DNA from: Palsa-189 sp963803735
Lineage (GTDB): Bacteria; Acidobacteriota; Terriglobia; Acidiferrales; UBA7541
DNA: 64,000 bases
NCBI GenBank assembly: GCA_963803735.1
Contig: CAWDNV010000001.1
Span: 186,001 to 250,000, forward strand
Direction: 5' to 3'
A model generated the notes under the pieces. That model was not told where the DNA came from. It saw only the letters and a program-made list of their open reading frames with translations, and ran no database searches. A program made the position numbers and the translations under genes. Shown one piece after another: positions 54,004 to 63,170 of this stretch (within the stretch, counting starts at the first letter, position 1; each line of letters starts with the position of its first letter).

Positions 54004-54378
54004 TGAACGCTAGGCGCTCGGGCGCAAAGAAACCCGTATCTTAGCATTAGCAGAATTGTGGCCGGACGAATCTCGCGGGAGTGGCCGCGTCTCGAACGTA
54101 CTTTTCCACAGCAATTGGGCCAAATCTCAGGTAAAACAAGTGTTCAGCTGTCGGAAAAATACAGGAATCACGGTATTCCCAATCCTCTGGTTGATGCGGT
54201 CTCCAACCCAGCTCTTTCTCATCGGACGGAGTTTTCGCTTGGTCTTTGCATTGGTGCGAATCGACTACGCTACACGCGAAACTTTCGCTACCTAGCTTTT
54301 GGCGCACACTGACTCACCTGCGGAAATCGGGGCCTTTCCGTATCGAATCATGACTTCAGTAAGACTTACCTTGGATTC
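54004..54378. other. divergent intergenic region between kinase and receiver
   Basis: About 375 bp without a credible gene. It should contain the promoters of both two-component genes, but no strong -35/-10 pair or repeat stands out. Confidence 0.5.
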
Positions 54379-54750
54379 ATGGCTGCGCGAATCTTACTGG
54401 TCGATGACTTTCAGAGAATACGCAGCAGCGTTCGCTCTCTCCTGACGACCGAAACAATGGAAATTTGCGGCGAGGCCGAGAACGGAAGGGAAGCGATAGA
54501 AAGAGTTCGTGAGCTACATCCTGATCTCGTACTTCTAGATATAGTCATGCCCGTGATGAACGGCATCGAAGCCGCTCACGAGATACATCGCATTTCACCC
54601 TCAACCAAAATCGTCTTCTTTACCATTGAAGATACAGCGCAAGCCGCCGCAGTTGCCCGGCTAGTAACTGTCGACGGGCTCGTCCCGAAATCCGATGCTG
54701 GAACCGAATTGATTCCGACACTGAAGCGTTTGCTGCAAAACGAAGATTAA
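54379..54750 (+). CDS. single-domain response regulator receiver
   Basis: The 123 residues form only a receiver domain: the acidic pair in LLVDDFQRIR, phospho-acceptor Asp54 in VLLDIVMP, Thr82 and Lys104 (VPKSD). There is no DNA-binding or other output domain. It begins like NarL/FixJ family receivers, so the HTH has probably been lost or the protein signals through contact. It is divergent from the HisKA_3 kinase, its likely partner. The last residues before the stop (LIPTLKRLLQNED) finish the fifth helix normally, so it does not look truncated by an error. Confidence 0.92.
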   Translation: MAARILLVDDFQRIRSSVRSLLTTETMEICGEAENGREAIERVRELHPDLVLLDIVMPVMNGIEAAHEIHRISPSTKIVFFTIEDTAQAAAVARLVTVDGLVPKSDAGTELIPTLKRLLQNED

Positions 54751-55098
54751 GGCTCGCGTTCGCCTGGCTGTGAATCTTATTGCGAACTTGGCTCAAGCTG
54801 TCAGTGCGCGTCATCTGACGCGTGGATAAGCCGAAAAACGATGGTCACGTCTTGGGCGACTTCGATCGGTCGATTGCCAAGGACGGTCAAAATGATTGCA
54901 AGACGCCTATTGTGATCGGTTTCGCGTTTCATTTCTGAAGCTGTTGAAGACTTTGCAAGGGAATTGCCGGAAATAGCGCCGCGGCTTCTGAATTCAACTC
55001 GCGACTGCACACTCCCGCCAGGCTCGGCCTCGACCGATATCGTGTTTGACCCTGCCAGCAAGCTGAACTACTATCCACGGTCAATAGGGAGATAAGCC
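54751..55098. other. gene-free stretch
   Basis: About 350 bp. An 86-codon minus-strand frame (54801-55061) exists but has no family resemblance or ribosome site. GGGAG at 55087 serves the next gene. Confidence 0.45.
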
Positions 55099-56511
55099 AT
55101 GAAAGCCAAGAGTCCATGCCGTTTTGCGGCCCTCGATGCGCTGCTCAGCGCTTTCCTGCTGGTTGTCGTTGTCTGCGCCGTATGCGCAAGTGCTGGCGCA
55201 CAGACCACTCAAACCAAAGTTACGCCGGTCGTATTCAAAGGCGCACGGCTCATCGATGGAACCGGCCGGCCACCGATTGAAAACTCCGTGCTGGTTATCG
55301 AAGGCAAGCAGATTGTCGCCGCAGGAAAAGCGGGAGCGGTCACAATTCCGAAAGACGCCGATGTACACGACGTTACGGGAAAGACGATCATGCCCGCCAT
55401 CATCAATCTTCACGGGCACCTGGGATTATCAAACAATGGCGCCGATTCCGCGGCCGGGCACTACACTGAGGAAAATGTCGCCAAACAGCTCAATAAGTAT
55501 CTTGCTTACGGCGTGGCAACAGTAGCCTCGTTCGGACAAGACGAGGACTTAATCTTTTCCATACGCGCCGATCAACGCGCTGGCAAAATCGGCGGCGCAC
55601 GCCTTTACGCCGCGGGCAGAGGCTTCCTTGAACCTGGCAAGGCTAATCCCGCCGACCACCGTTATCGCCCGCAAACACCCGACGAAGCGCGCGCCGACGT
55701 TCGAGAACTGGCAATGAATCATCCCGACTACATCAAGATGTGGGTGGACGATGGGCTGGGCCATGGCACCAAGATGAAGCCCGAAATTTATCGCGCGATC
55801 ATCGACGAAGCGCACAAACACCAGACTCGCGTCTTTGCTCACGAATTTTACTTGGCGGACGCGAAATCATTGCTTGCCGCCGGCGTGGACGGATTCGCCC
55901 ACAGTATTCGCGATCAGGCCGTCGACCATGAGCTCATCAGCACCATGAAAGCCCGCAACGTTTTCCTGATTCCAACGCTGGTGCGCGATGAAGTTCTCTT
56001 TGCTTATGCCGATAACTTGAAGTGGGTTGACGATCCCTTCTTCCAGGCTGGGCTCGAGCCCGGAGCGCTTGCGTTCATCCGCAATCCGCAGTACGTGGAG
56101 AAAATTCGCCAGGATCCGGATATCGCCAAGTACCGCGCCGGACTCGAAATGGCCAAGAAAAACCTAAAGACACTCTCCGATGCCGGCGTAAAAATCGCTT
56201 TCGGCACCGATTCCGGAATTCCTACGCGCTTTCCCGGTTACAACGAGCATCGCGAACTGCAACTGATGGTTGAGTCCGGCCTCACCCCTATGCAAGCGAT
56301 CGTCGCCGCGACTGCCACGAATGCGGAGATTCTGAAAGGCGCGAAAGAATTTGGCACTTTGCAGCCGGGCCGAGCGGCGGATTTATTGGTGCTGGATGCA
56401 AACCCGCTGGACGATATTCACAATACCGAGAAGTTGTCCGCAGTCTGGCAAGCCGGAAAGCCGGTGCCTTCGGTTTCCGCGAAGTCCAGGAGAACACAAG
56501 CCAGCCGTTAG
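55099..56511 (+). CDS. secreted amidohydrolase family protein
   Basis: The 470 residues start with a signal peptide (about 1-34, ending SAGAQ) followed by the amidohydrolase layout: FKGARLIDGTGRPP in the small beta domain, the metal motif INLHGHLG (a variant of HxH), barrel residues KMWVDDGLGHG, RVFAHEF and FAHSIRD, the catalytic Asp in FGTDSG, then LQPGRAADLLVLDANPL. It is of the imidazolonepropionase/prolidase-like group found in the periplasm of many Acidobacteria. Substrate unknown; a cyclic dipeptide or amide is possible. Confidence 0.88.
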   Translation: MKAKSPCRFAALDALLSAFLLVVVVCAVCASAGAQTTQTKVTPVVFKGARLIDGTGRPPIENSVLVIEGKQIVAAGKAGAVTIPKDADVHDVTGKTIMPAIINLHGHLGLSNNGADSAAGHYTEENVAKQLNKYLAYGVATVASFGQDEDLIFSIRADQRAGKIGGARLYAAGRGFLEPGKANPADHRYRPQTPDEARADVRELAMNHPDYIKMWVDDGLGHGTKMKPEIYRAIIDEAHKHQTRVFAHEFYLADAKSLLAAGVDGFAHSIRDQAVDHELISTMKARNVFLIPTLVRDEVLFAYADNLKWVDDPFFQAGLEPGALAFIRNPQYVEKIRQDPDIAKYRAGLEMAKKNLKTLSDAGVKIAFGTDSGIPTRFPGYNEHRELQLMVESGLTPMQAIVAATATNAEILKGAKEFGTLQPGRAADLLVLDANPLDDIHNTEKLSAVWQAGKPVPSVSAKSRRTQASR

Positions 56512-56610
56512 TAGTGCGAAAAACTTAATTGCCGGCCCATTTTCGCTAATGCCACCTTCTCGCCAAAGTTGCCACCGCTGCAGCGACCGGAAGTGCACGA
56601 CTAGAGGATA

Positions 56611-57222
56611 TTGAGCCCTGAGGCCATAGGTGAGTGGTCTGGTGGCTTGGTCCTTGTAAGCATCATTCCATATGCGATCAGGACATACGAACGCAAGATT
56701 CAGCCGGTAGTCACTACGTGGTCGCTTTGGTCGCTCATCGGTCTCGCGGTGTTGCTTACCTATCGAAGTTCGGGCGCTGAAGCTAACGTCTGGCCAGCCG
56801 TTTTCGGTTTTATAAATCCAATACTGATCACAGTTCTGAGTGCCTGGAAACACGGCGAATGGAAGAGACCGACACTCTCCGAGAGATTGTGTTTCTTGTT
56901 TGGCGTGGCGTCGTTGACCATGTGGATCTTCATGCGGCGTAATGCGAACCTCGCGCAGTATGCCCTGTACGTCGCGATCGCTGCCGATATTTGCGCGGCT
57001 ATACCGACAATCATTTTTGTCTGGAAACAGCCGGATCGCGATCGTCCGGTCTCCTGGATAGTCTTCGCTATCGGTTATTTCGTGGCGATATTTGCCATCC
57101 CCGAAGACACCGTAGCGAACTGGATTCTGCCGCTGTACATGACGGTTGTTTCGCTGGTTGTGGCTTTCCCTCTCGCTCTATACCGTCTGCGCCAACGGAT
57201 ACCGTTGAGGCACTGGGTCTGA
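56611..57222 (+). CDS. hypothetical multi-spanning membrane protein
   Basis: A TTG start gives 203 residues with six or seven hydrophobic helices. Short conserved-looking loops (PYAIRTYERKIQPVVTTWSLWSLIG and IFVWKQPDRDRPVSWIVFAIGY) resemble repeated halves, as in small PQ-loop/SWEET-type transporters. The similarity is loose and no family is claimed. Neighbours give no functional clue. Confidence 0.65.
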   Translation: MSPEAIGEWSGGLVLVSIIPYAIRTYERKIQPVVTTWSLWSLIGLAVLLTYRSSGAEANVWPAVFGFINPILITVLSAWKHGEWKRPTLSERLCFLFGVASLTMWIFMRRNANLAQYALYVAIAADICAAIPTIIFVWKQPDRDRPVSWIVFAIGYFVAIFAIPEDTVANWILPLYMTVVSLVVAFPLALYRLRQRIPLRHWV

Positions 57223-57323
57223 TGAGTAGGAGTCGGCGCATTTCGAGACGCTGACTCGTGGCGGTTTTGCCGTGCTGGTGCCTCTGGTCGTTTTTCCTGC
57301 CGGGTTGACTCGACTCTGAGGCT

Positions 57324-58595
57324 ATGACAGGCTGCGGCGCGTATATGGATAAAGTCGAGCCTAGAGAATCTCCCCTCGGCGATATTACCGTTCTCGATCT
57401 TACCGTTGCCCTTGCGGGCCCTGTCGCGACGCTGCTCCTCGGGGGTCTAGGGGCGCGGGTCATCAAGATCGAAAACCCTGCCGGCGGCGATCCTTCCCGA
57501 GAGAACGCGCCGTACTTCGGACTAGGGGGCGTCAAGCTCGCCCGGGAGAGGGCTGACGATATTTCGGTGACCGCTTTCAATCGGCTTCGCAACAAGCTCG
57601 GTGTGACCCTCAACCTGAAGCATCCCCGCGCCCGCGAGATCTTTGCCAACCTGGCGCGTAAAGCCGACCTAGTGGTCGAGAACTATACGCCGGGCACTCT
57701 CGATGAGTTGGGCGTCGGCTATGAGGCGGCTCGGAAGGCGAACCCGCGCATCGTTTATGGTTCGATTTCGGGATTTGGAAGCGATGCTGGTCCGGGTTCG
57801 CCCAAAGCATTGGATACGGTGATCCAGGCGTTGAGCGGCGTGATGTACGTTTCCGGAAGTGAGAATGATCCTCCCGTCCGCGTGGGGCTAACGATTGCTG
57901 ATCTCACGGCTGCTCTGTTTGGCGTCATCGGAGTGCTTTCGGCGGTTCATCAGGCTCGCCGGACCGGCGTCGGGCAGCACGTCGATGTCTCCATGCTCGG
58001 CGCGCTGACGTCTCTGATCGCTGCCGAAGCCTATGAGGCAATGGAAAAATGTGGCGAACCAGTACGCACCGGCCCGAGCGTGCAAAGGCTCGCGCCTTTC
58101 GGGATTTATCCCGCCAAAGACGGGCATTTGGCGATCTGCGCATATACGGATGCTTTTGCACATCGGCTCTACGACGTTATGGGCCGAACCGACCTGGCGA
58201 TGGACGAGCGCTTCCGCACGCGCGATGCACGAGTCCGCAATTACCGCGAGCTCGACGCGCTCATCGGTGAGTGGACAAGGTCCGAAACGATGGCCGAGGC
58301 CATTGCCAAGCTAAACTCAGCCGGAATTCCCGCGTCGGAAGTCCGCGATCCCAAAACAGCGGTTCACGACCCGCGAGTCGTGGCACGCAATGAAACCGTT
58401 CCGATGGTTCATCCGAAATACGGCGCAGCCGATGGGATTTATGCGATGGGATTGCCGATACGTTTTTCGGAGGCCACTGCTGGATTCGATCAGCCGCCGC
58501 CTGGTCTGGGAGAGCACAACCAGCGCGTCTACGGTGAAATCCTTGGATACGATGCAGATTGGATCGAGGAGCTTCGCGCGCAAGGTGTGATCTAA
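57324..58595 (+). CDS. class III CoA-transferase (CaiB/BaiF family)
   Basis: The enzyme moves CoA between carboxylic acids. The 423 residues open with GDITVLDLTVALAGPVATLLLGGLGARVIKIENP, followed by NRLRNKLGVTLNLKHPRAREIF, ENYTPGTLDELGVGY, the catalytic Asp in ALDTVIQALSG and GVGQHVDVSMLGAL. ATG 57345 is an alternative start. It stands alone; the acid substrate (formyl, carnitine, aryl or other) is unknown. Confidence 0.92.
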   Translation: MTGCGAYMDKVEPRESPLGDITVLDLTVALAGPVATLLLGGLGARVIKIENPAGGDPSRENAPYFGLGGVKLARERADDISVTAFNRLRNKLGVTLNLKHPRAREIFANLARKADLVVENYTPGTLDELGVGYEAARKANPRIVYGSISGFGSDAGPGSPKALDTVIQALSGVMYVSGSENDPPVRVGLTIADLTAALFGVIGVLSAVHQARRTGVGQHVDVSMLGALTSLIAAEAYEAMEKCGEPVRTGPSVQRLAPFGIYPAKDGHLAICAYTDAFAHRLYDVMGRTDLAMDERFRTRDARVRNYRELDALIGEWTRSETMAEAIAKLNSAGIPASEVRDPKTAVHDPRVVARNETVPMVHPKYGAADGIYAMGLPIRFSEATAGFDQPPPGLGEHNQRVYGEILGYDADWIEELRAQGVI

Positions 58596-58671
58596 GCGTC
58601 TACGGTATCCGCGTTCGGCTGCAAATTAAAAAAACTCGCACCAACTCCCGCGCGCTTTCGGCCTCACGACA

Positions 58672-60291
58672 TCATTGTGCGTTTGCCGGAACTTTTTTCG
58701 CGGCGGCAACGACATCGGCGTAGGGGCCAACCGAGCCGTGGCCGCCTGCAAAGCGATCCGGCTTGATGCCCCACTTGTCGACGCCTTTCACCAGCGCCGC
58801 GACTTCTGTATTGGACGGCGGGGGCGCGCCGGGCACGTAGAGGTCGGTGACGATTCCGAGCTTGGCATCGGGTACGTAGACGATGAGCATGCCCGCGGCG
58901 TGTGGATTCTCGACAATGTAAGCGTCTACCTCGCGTCCGCCGTCGTTCACGCTCCATTTGCCATCCACTTCGACGACCTTGGGCGTGAAGGCTTTCTTCG
59001 GCGCATCGGGGTTCAGCGTTTCCGGCCGAACCAGCGCTTTGCGGATATAGTCGCCGTCTCCTTTACCTACGACAATGGTGGCGCCTTCCGCAGCGTAGGT
59101 GCGCATACCGCCCACGTGATCAACATGATGGTGCGTCAAGACGAGATAGCGGATTGGCTTGCCCGGGTATCTCTTCTTGGCCATGTCGATGGACTGAATG
59201 GCCTGGCCGTCGTCGTTTGGTGCTTCCACGGCGATTAGATAGGAATTGGTCGCGATGAAGAGCGTGTTGTGCGTGCCACCCTGCGTCTGGCTGACGTTCG
59301 TGGCGACATCGACCAGTTTCAGCGAGTCGAGATCGTCGGTGTATTTGGCGTCCGAATCATAATAAAAACCTGAGAATTGTCGGCGGATGATCCATTGGTA
59401 CGGCGTCGCGTTCGCGGGCGCAGGTTTGGCCGCGGCACTCAGCATCGCTTGCGGGATCTCAAAAGTTTTTGGCGGCAAACTTTGATTGATCGCAACGTTC
59501 GAGAGCTTCAGGTCCGCGACTTTCATGCCATTCAGAGTGTAGTGCGTCAGGAACGCAATCTTTATGCCGGAGACATCGCGCCAATCCGAATACTCTGCGT
59601 AGTAGACGGAATCACCCTCGAGGGCGTCCCAATCGAGAGTTCGCACGCGCACGGGAAGATTCGTGGCGGGATCGAAGATCACGATGTAAGAACCGTAGTC
59701 GTCGCGATATTGCGCGGCGGGATATGTTTTGCCGCCAACTTTCTGATCGTCCACCGCGCTCACGCGGTCGAGATGCCACTTCATCTCCAGAACGATGAAC
59801 GGACGCTCGAGCTCGCGCAGAGTTGCTGTGAGGCGGCGGCCGGACATCGTGTGCTCAGGCTGCGTACCCTTTACGGTGCGCTTGGGCAGGCGACCGTTCG
59901 TGGCATCGTTGCCAATGACGTACCCGGCCGTCGGGGTGACGATCTCGGTGTACGTGCGTTTTGTGCCGTCGTCTGCTTTCGGCCGCACCCATTCGTCGCG
60001 CGTCAGTCCGCTCTGGAAATCGCGGCTTTGCTTAAGGTTGGAGACGCCCGTGTCCGGCTTCGCAGGATCGGAAAGCGAATAGGACTCGCCAGGATCGTAT
60101 TGCTGCAGGCTTGCGCTCAATGTGAGCGTCTTTAACTTGTCGCCGCCCATCGCCGCATAGGCGGCATTCACTCGATCCTGGGGTGAGGTTGCCGGGGCGG
60201 GCCGCGCAAGAGGGCGGACTATAAGCGCGCTCAGACCGGCGGCGCAACACAACATCACCATCAAGCAGCGAATGCGATTTTCTCTCGACAT
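58672..60291 (-). CDS. secreted MBL-fold metallohydrolase
   Basis: The start at ATG 60291 follows GGAGGAG; 22 further upstream codons are in frame but lack a signal. The 539 residues have a signal peptide, an N-terminal beta-rich region (about 30-300) and a metallo-beta-lactamase domain with the metal motif THHHVDHVGG, then EVDGKW and a late His in GGHGSVGP. Activity is hydrolytic but the substrate is unknown. It lies 66 bp behind NHL paralogue 3 on the same strand, so the two are probably co-transcribed and act together outside the cytoplasm. Confidence 0.88.
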   Translation of the reverse strand: MSRENRIRCLMVMLCCAAGLSALIVRPLARPAPATSPQDRVNAAYAAMGGDKLKTLTLSASLQQYDPGESYSLSDPAKPDTGVSNLKQSRDFQSGLTRDEWVRPKADDGTKRTYTEIVTPTAGYVIGNDATNGRLPKRTVKGTQPEHTMSGRRLTATLRELERPFIVLEMKWHLDRVSAVDDQKVGGKTYPAAQYRDDYGSYIVIFDPATNLPVRVRTLDWDALEGDSVYYAEYSDWRDVSGIKIAFLTHYTLNGMKVADLKLSNVAINQSLPPKTFEIPQAMLSAAAKPAPANATPYQWIIRRQFSGFYYDSDAKYTDDLDSLKLVDVATNVSQTQGGTHNTLFIATNSYLIAVEAPNDDGQAIQSIDMAKKRYPGKPIRYLVLTHHHVDHVGGMRTYAAEGATIVVGKGDGDYIRKALVRPETLNPDAPKKAFTPKVVEVDGKWSVNDGGREVDAYIVENPHAAGMLIVYVPDAKLGIVTDLYVPGAPPPSNTEVAALVKGVDKWGIKPDRFAGGHGSVGPYADVVAAAKKVPANAQ

Positions 60292-60357
60292 GGTGCTCCT
60301 CCGTTTTCTGGACGTCACTGACTCCCTGGTTCCGATAGCACTGGCGCGCCTTTCCAC

Positions 60358-61449
60358 TTAGCGGACGGCGCTTGAAGTTTGCGTTTGCGGGTGAAGGATC
60401 AGCTTTTGCACGCGCCAATTCGCGGTTTCCGCGGCGTACACTTCGTTTTCCGAAGGGCACGCAAGCTGGTGAATGCCGGAAAACTGCTTCAGTTGGCGGC
60501 CCGAGCGGCCGATGACTCCCAGCACTTTGCCATCGAGCGATACTTTGAAGAGCCGTCCCGGGTAGGTCAATTCTCCGATATAGAGCGCCTGGTTGGCTCC
60601 CTGCGTAATGCAAATGGAATTGGGAGCGCCAATCAGCGCGGCCGATTGCGCACCGGTGGGCGTGTTGCCGTAGACGGCTCGAGTCTTAGGATCGGGAGGC
60701 ACATCAATCGTGAACATGCGCAGGAACTTGCCTTCCGTGTCGAAGACTTGAACGCGGCGGTTGGTACGGTCGGCGACGTAGAGGTTGTTGTTGCGGTCGG
60801 CCACAATGGCATGCGGGAGGTGAAACTGCCCCGGGCCCGTGCCAGGTTCGCCGAATGACTTCACCCAGTCGCCATTCTTGTCATATTTCGCGACGCGCGA
60901 ATTGACATAGCCGTCCGTGATGTAAATGTTGCCTTCGGAGTCCCAAGTCACGTCCGTAGGTTGGCGAAACATGCCATCGATGGGCGCCAGGGGCGGATTG
61001 ACGTGCTCCCAGGGCTTCGCCCCGTCTGCTGATTCAGCTTTTCGTCCAAAGACCCAGACCACATGGCCGGCCTGATTGAACTTGATCACCATATCGGAGC
61101 CTTTGTCGATGGCCCAGATGTTGTCGTCTTTATCGATGCGGACGGTGTGAGCTTCGGACCAGGCGTACAACCCCTTGCCGATTTCGCGCAAAAACTCCCC
61201 TTTGGGACCAAACTCGAGTAGCTGGGCGGCAGACGCGCCGTAAGCCGGGCCATTGGCGCTGTTCGAACGCGTGAAGACGAAGACGTGGCCCTTGGAATCT
61301 ACCGCGACGCCCGGAACCTCGCCGAAATTCATGCCGGGCGGAAGCTTCAGAAAATCGGCAACGGAATCGAAGGGAATCTCGGGGACATTCTGCTGCGCAA
61401 AGGCAGGAGCGGCGAACAACAAAAGGGATGCAAATAGCAGCGACTTCAT
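60358..61449 (-). CDS. secreted NHL-repeat beta-propeller protein (paralogue 3)
   Basis: The start at ATG 61449 follows GGGAGGTG; GTG 61455 is less likely. The 363 residues comprise a signal peptide ending AFAQQ and NHL blades (HTVRIDKDDNIWAIDKGSDMV, PTDVTWDSEGNIYITDGYVN, PHAIVADRNNNLYVADRTNRR). The N-terminal IPFDSVADFLKLPPGMNFGEVPGVAVDSKGHVF is clearly homologous to the pair at 15268 and 16370. Here it is linked to an MBL-fold gene instead of a second copy. Confidence 0.87.
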   Translation of the reverse strand: MKSLLFASLLLFAAPAFAQQNVPEIPFDSVADFLKLPPGMNFGEVPGVAVDSKGHVFVFTRSNSANGPAYGASAAQLLEFGPKGEFLREIGKGLYAWSEAHTVRIDKDDNIWAIDKGSDMVIKFNQAGHVVWVFGRKAESADGAKPWEHVNPPLAPIDGMFRQPTDVTWDSEGNIYITDGYVNSRVAKYDKNGDWVKSFGEPGTGPGQFHLPHAIVADRNNNLYVADRTNRRVQVFDTEGKFLRMFTIDVPPDPKTRAVYGNTPTGAQSAALIGAPNSICITQGANQALYIGELTYPGRLFKVSLDGKVLGVIGRSGRQLKQFSGIHQLACPSENEVYAAETANWRVQKLILHPQTQTSSAVR

Positions 61450-61562
61450 AAACACCTCCCGGATGGCTCAAAGCCTCTGGTGTGGAGTGTTGTACCACTG
61501 CTTGCGCCGGGCGGCGAGTGATTCTGCTAGCTATGAAACTGGGGCTATGCGCTCCTCGGTTC

Positions 61563-61568
61563 TATAAT
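61563..61568 (+). promoter_or_regulatory. consensus -10 directly before the arsA-type gene
   Basis: TATAAT ends 6 bp before ATG 61575, so transcription would begin at about the start codon, giving a leaderless mRNA. No good -35 is seen. Confidence 0.4.
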
Positions 61569-61574
61569 GGAGTC

Positions 61575-62765
61575 ATGAGGGTTCTTCTATTCAGCGGCAA
61601 AGGCGGAGTTGGCAAGACCAGTCTCGCTGCTGCGACTGGAGTTAAGCTCGCAGAGCTCAATTACCGCACGCTGGTGATGAGCATCGACCCCGCGCATAGT
61701 CTGGGCGATTCCTTCGATCTAGAGACAGAATTGTTCCACGCGCAAACCTCAGATCCGCTGCAGATCACGGAACGGCTTTGGATTCTGGAGCTCAACATCC
61801 AAAAGGAGATTAAGCGTCACTGGCAGGAGATATCGTCGTATGTGACTTCCGTGCTGCGCACCACCGGGATCAGCGGAGTGGAAGCCGAGGAGCTGGCCAT
61901 CCTGCCAGGAATGGAAGAGCTCAGCGCGATGATGTACATCAACCAGTACAAGCGCGAACAGCGTTATGACGTAATCGTGCTGGATGCCGCCCCAACCGCC
62001 GAGTCGCTGCGCTTCGTGAGCATGCCGACGACGCTGGACTGGTACATGAAACACATTTTCCCGTTTCAGCGGAACTTGTTGAAGGCTGTGCGCCCGATCG
62101 CCAATCGAGTTGCGCCATTCGAGCTGCCCACTGACAATTACTTTGCGAATATCCAGAATCTGTTTGGCAAGCTCGAGGGCGTGGACGAGATTATGGAGAA
62201 TCCTTACACCACGAGCGTCCGCCTGGTCACCAACCCAGAAAAAATGGTTCTGCGCGAGACGCAGCGAGCGTTTGTTTACTTTTCGCTTCATGGATTGACT
62301 ATAGACTCGGTGATCGTGAATCGCATTCTTCCGGCCGAAGTGATGGACACCTGGTTCAACGAGTGGCACAGATCTCAGGAGGAGGTCCTGCGCGAGATCG
62401 AAGATTATTTCGCGCCGGTGCCCGTCAAGCGCGTGCCTCTATTCGCGCGTGAAGTGCTGGGTAGAAATCGCTTGCAGGAGCTTGCGAGCATACTCTATGC
62501 ATCGGGAGAAGATCCGGCCGCCGTTACCCGAACGGAAAAGCCCTATACGTTCCAGAAGCAGAATGGTATTTATGAAATCCGGGTTCTTCTGCCGTTTGCC
62601 GCGAAAGGCGAAATCGGGCTTTTCAAGAAGGGCGATGAACTCGTAGTCGAGATTGGGACACTCCGCCGGCATATTGGCCTGCCACGGTCGATGGCAATGC
62701 TGACGCCGGCGAGAGCCAGGCTTGAGAATAAAGTTCTGACCGTTGAAATGAAGGAGTCATCATGA
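61575..62765 (+). CDS. ArsA/Get3-family ATPase with HSP20-like C-terminal domain
   Basis: The 396 residues begin with the deviant P-loop SGKGGVGKTS (7-16), then switch I DPAHSLGDSF, and switch II DAAPTAESLRFVSMP. The last 80 residues (YTFQKQNGIYEIRVLLPF to the end) match the alpha-crystallin-like domain attached to some bacterial ArsA homologues. No arsenite-binding Cys triplet is seen and no ars genes are near, so a Get3-like role in handling membrane or client proteins is more likely than arsenite efflux. Its stop overlaps a small partner gene (ATGA). Confidence 0.9.
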   Translation: MRVLLFSGKGGVGKTSLAAATGVKLAELNYRTLVMSIDPAHSLGDSFDLETELFHAQTSDPLQITERLWILELNIQKEIKRHWQEISSYVTSVLRTTGISGVEAEELAILPGMEELSAMMYINQYKREQRYDVIVLDAAPTAESLRFVSMPTTLDWYMKHIFPFQRNLLKAVRPIANRVAPFELPTDNYFANIQNLFGKLEGVDEIMENPYTTSVRLVTNPEKMVLRETQRAFVYFSLHGLTIDSVIVNRILPAEVMDTWFNEWHRSQEEVLREIEDYFAPVPVKRVPLFAREVLGRNRLQELASILYASGEDPAAVTRTEKPYTFQKQNGIYEIRVLLPFAAKGEIGLFKKGDELVVEIGTLRRHIGLPRSMAMLTPARARLENKVLTVEMKESS

Positions 62766-62995
62766 GCGATCAGCAGACCGGCCGGTCTTCGGGCGAACGT
62801 GTGGTCCATGAACGATGCTTATGCCGGGAGTTTCTCGATCAGGTGCGCTCCCGACTGGGCGTTTCGCCAGAGGTGCGGCAGCACCTGGCGAACTCGCGGA
62901 TCGAGTTTCTCAAAGCGATCCGGGAAATAATCGACGATCGCATAGAGCACCTTTCCAAGAAAGCGGAACCGGGCGCCAAGATCGCGGTTGAGTAA
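62762..62995 (+). CDS. small conserved-looking partner of the ArsA-type ATPase
   Basis: The 77-residue protein overlaps the end of the ATPase gene (ATGA at 62762-62765), so it is made by coupled translation. It has a CLC pair (ERCLCREFLD), then an amphipathic helical run (RLGVSPEVRQHLANSRIEFLKAIREIIDDRIEHLSKK). No family is recognised. It could be a helical adaptor of the ATPase. Confidence 0.75.
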   Translation: MSDQQTGRSSGERVVHERCLCREFLDQVRSRLGVSPEVRQHLANSRIEFLKAIREIIDDRIEHLSKKAEPGAKIAVE

Positions 62996-63170
62996 TCTTC
63001 GGACCCACTCTCGCTGCTAATCGGGAGTTCTTTCCGCCGCGAATTCCAGACGGTGGTCTTGCCTGCGTCTTGGGATGAGCCGCGTTGAATCTGAAGGGCC
63101 GAATGCGATATGTTCTCAGCGGCCGATTGACCTTCTTTACCTCGGTTACTGCGTTTCGGGAGGATGAGGT

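Noticed and set aside
54801..55061. An 86-codon minus-strand frame between the receiver and amidohydrolase genes.
   Set aside because: It has no ribosome site and no family resemblance, and competing frames occur in the same stretch.
61575..62765. Arsenite-efflux ATPase as the role of the ArsA homologue.
   Set aside because: No arsenite-binding Cys triplet, ArsB, ArsR or ArsD gene is visible nearby.
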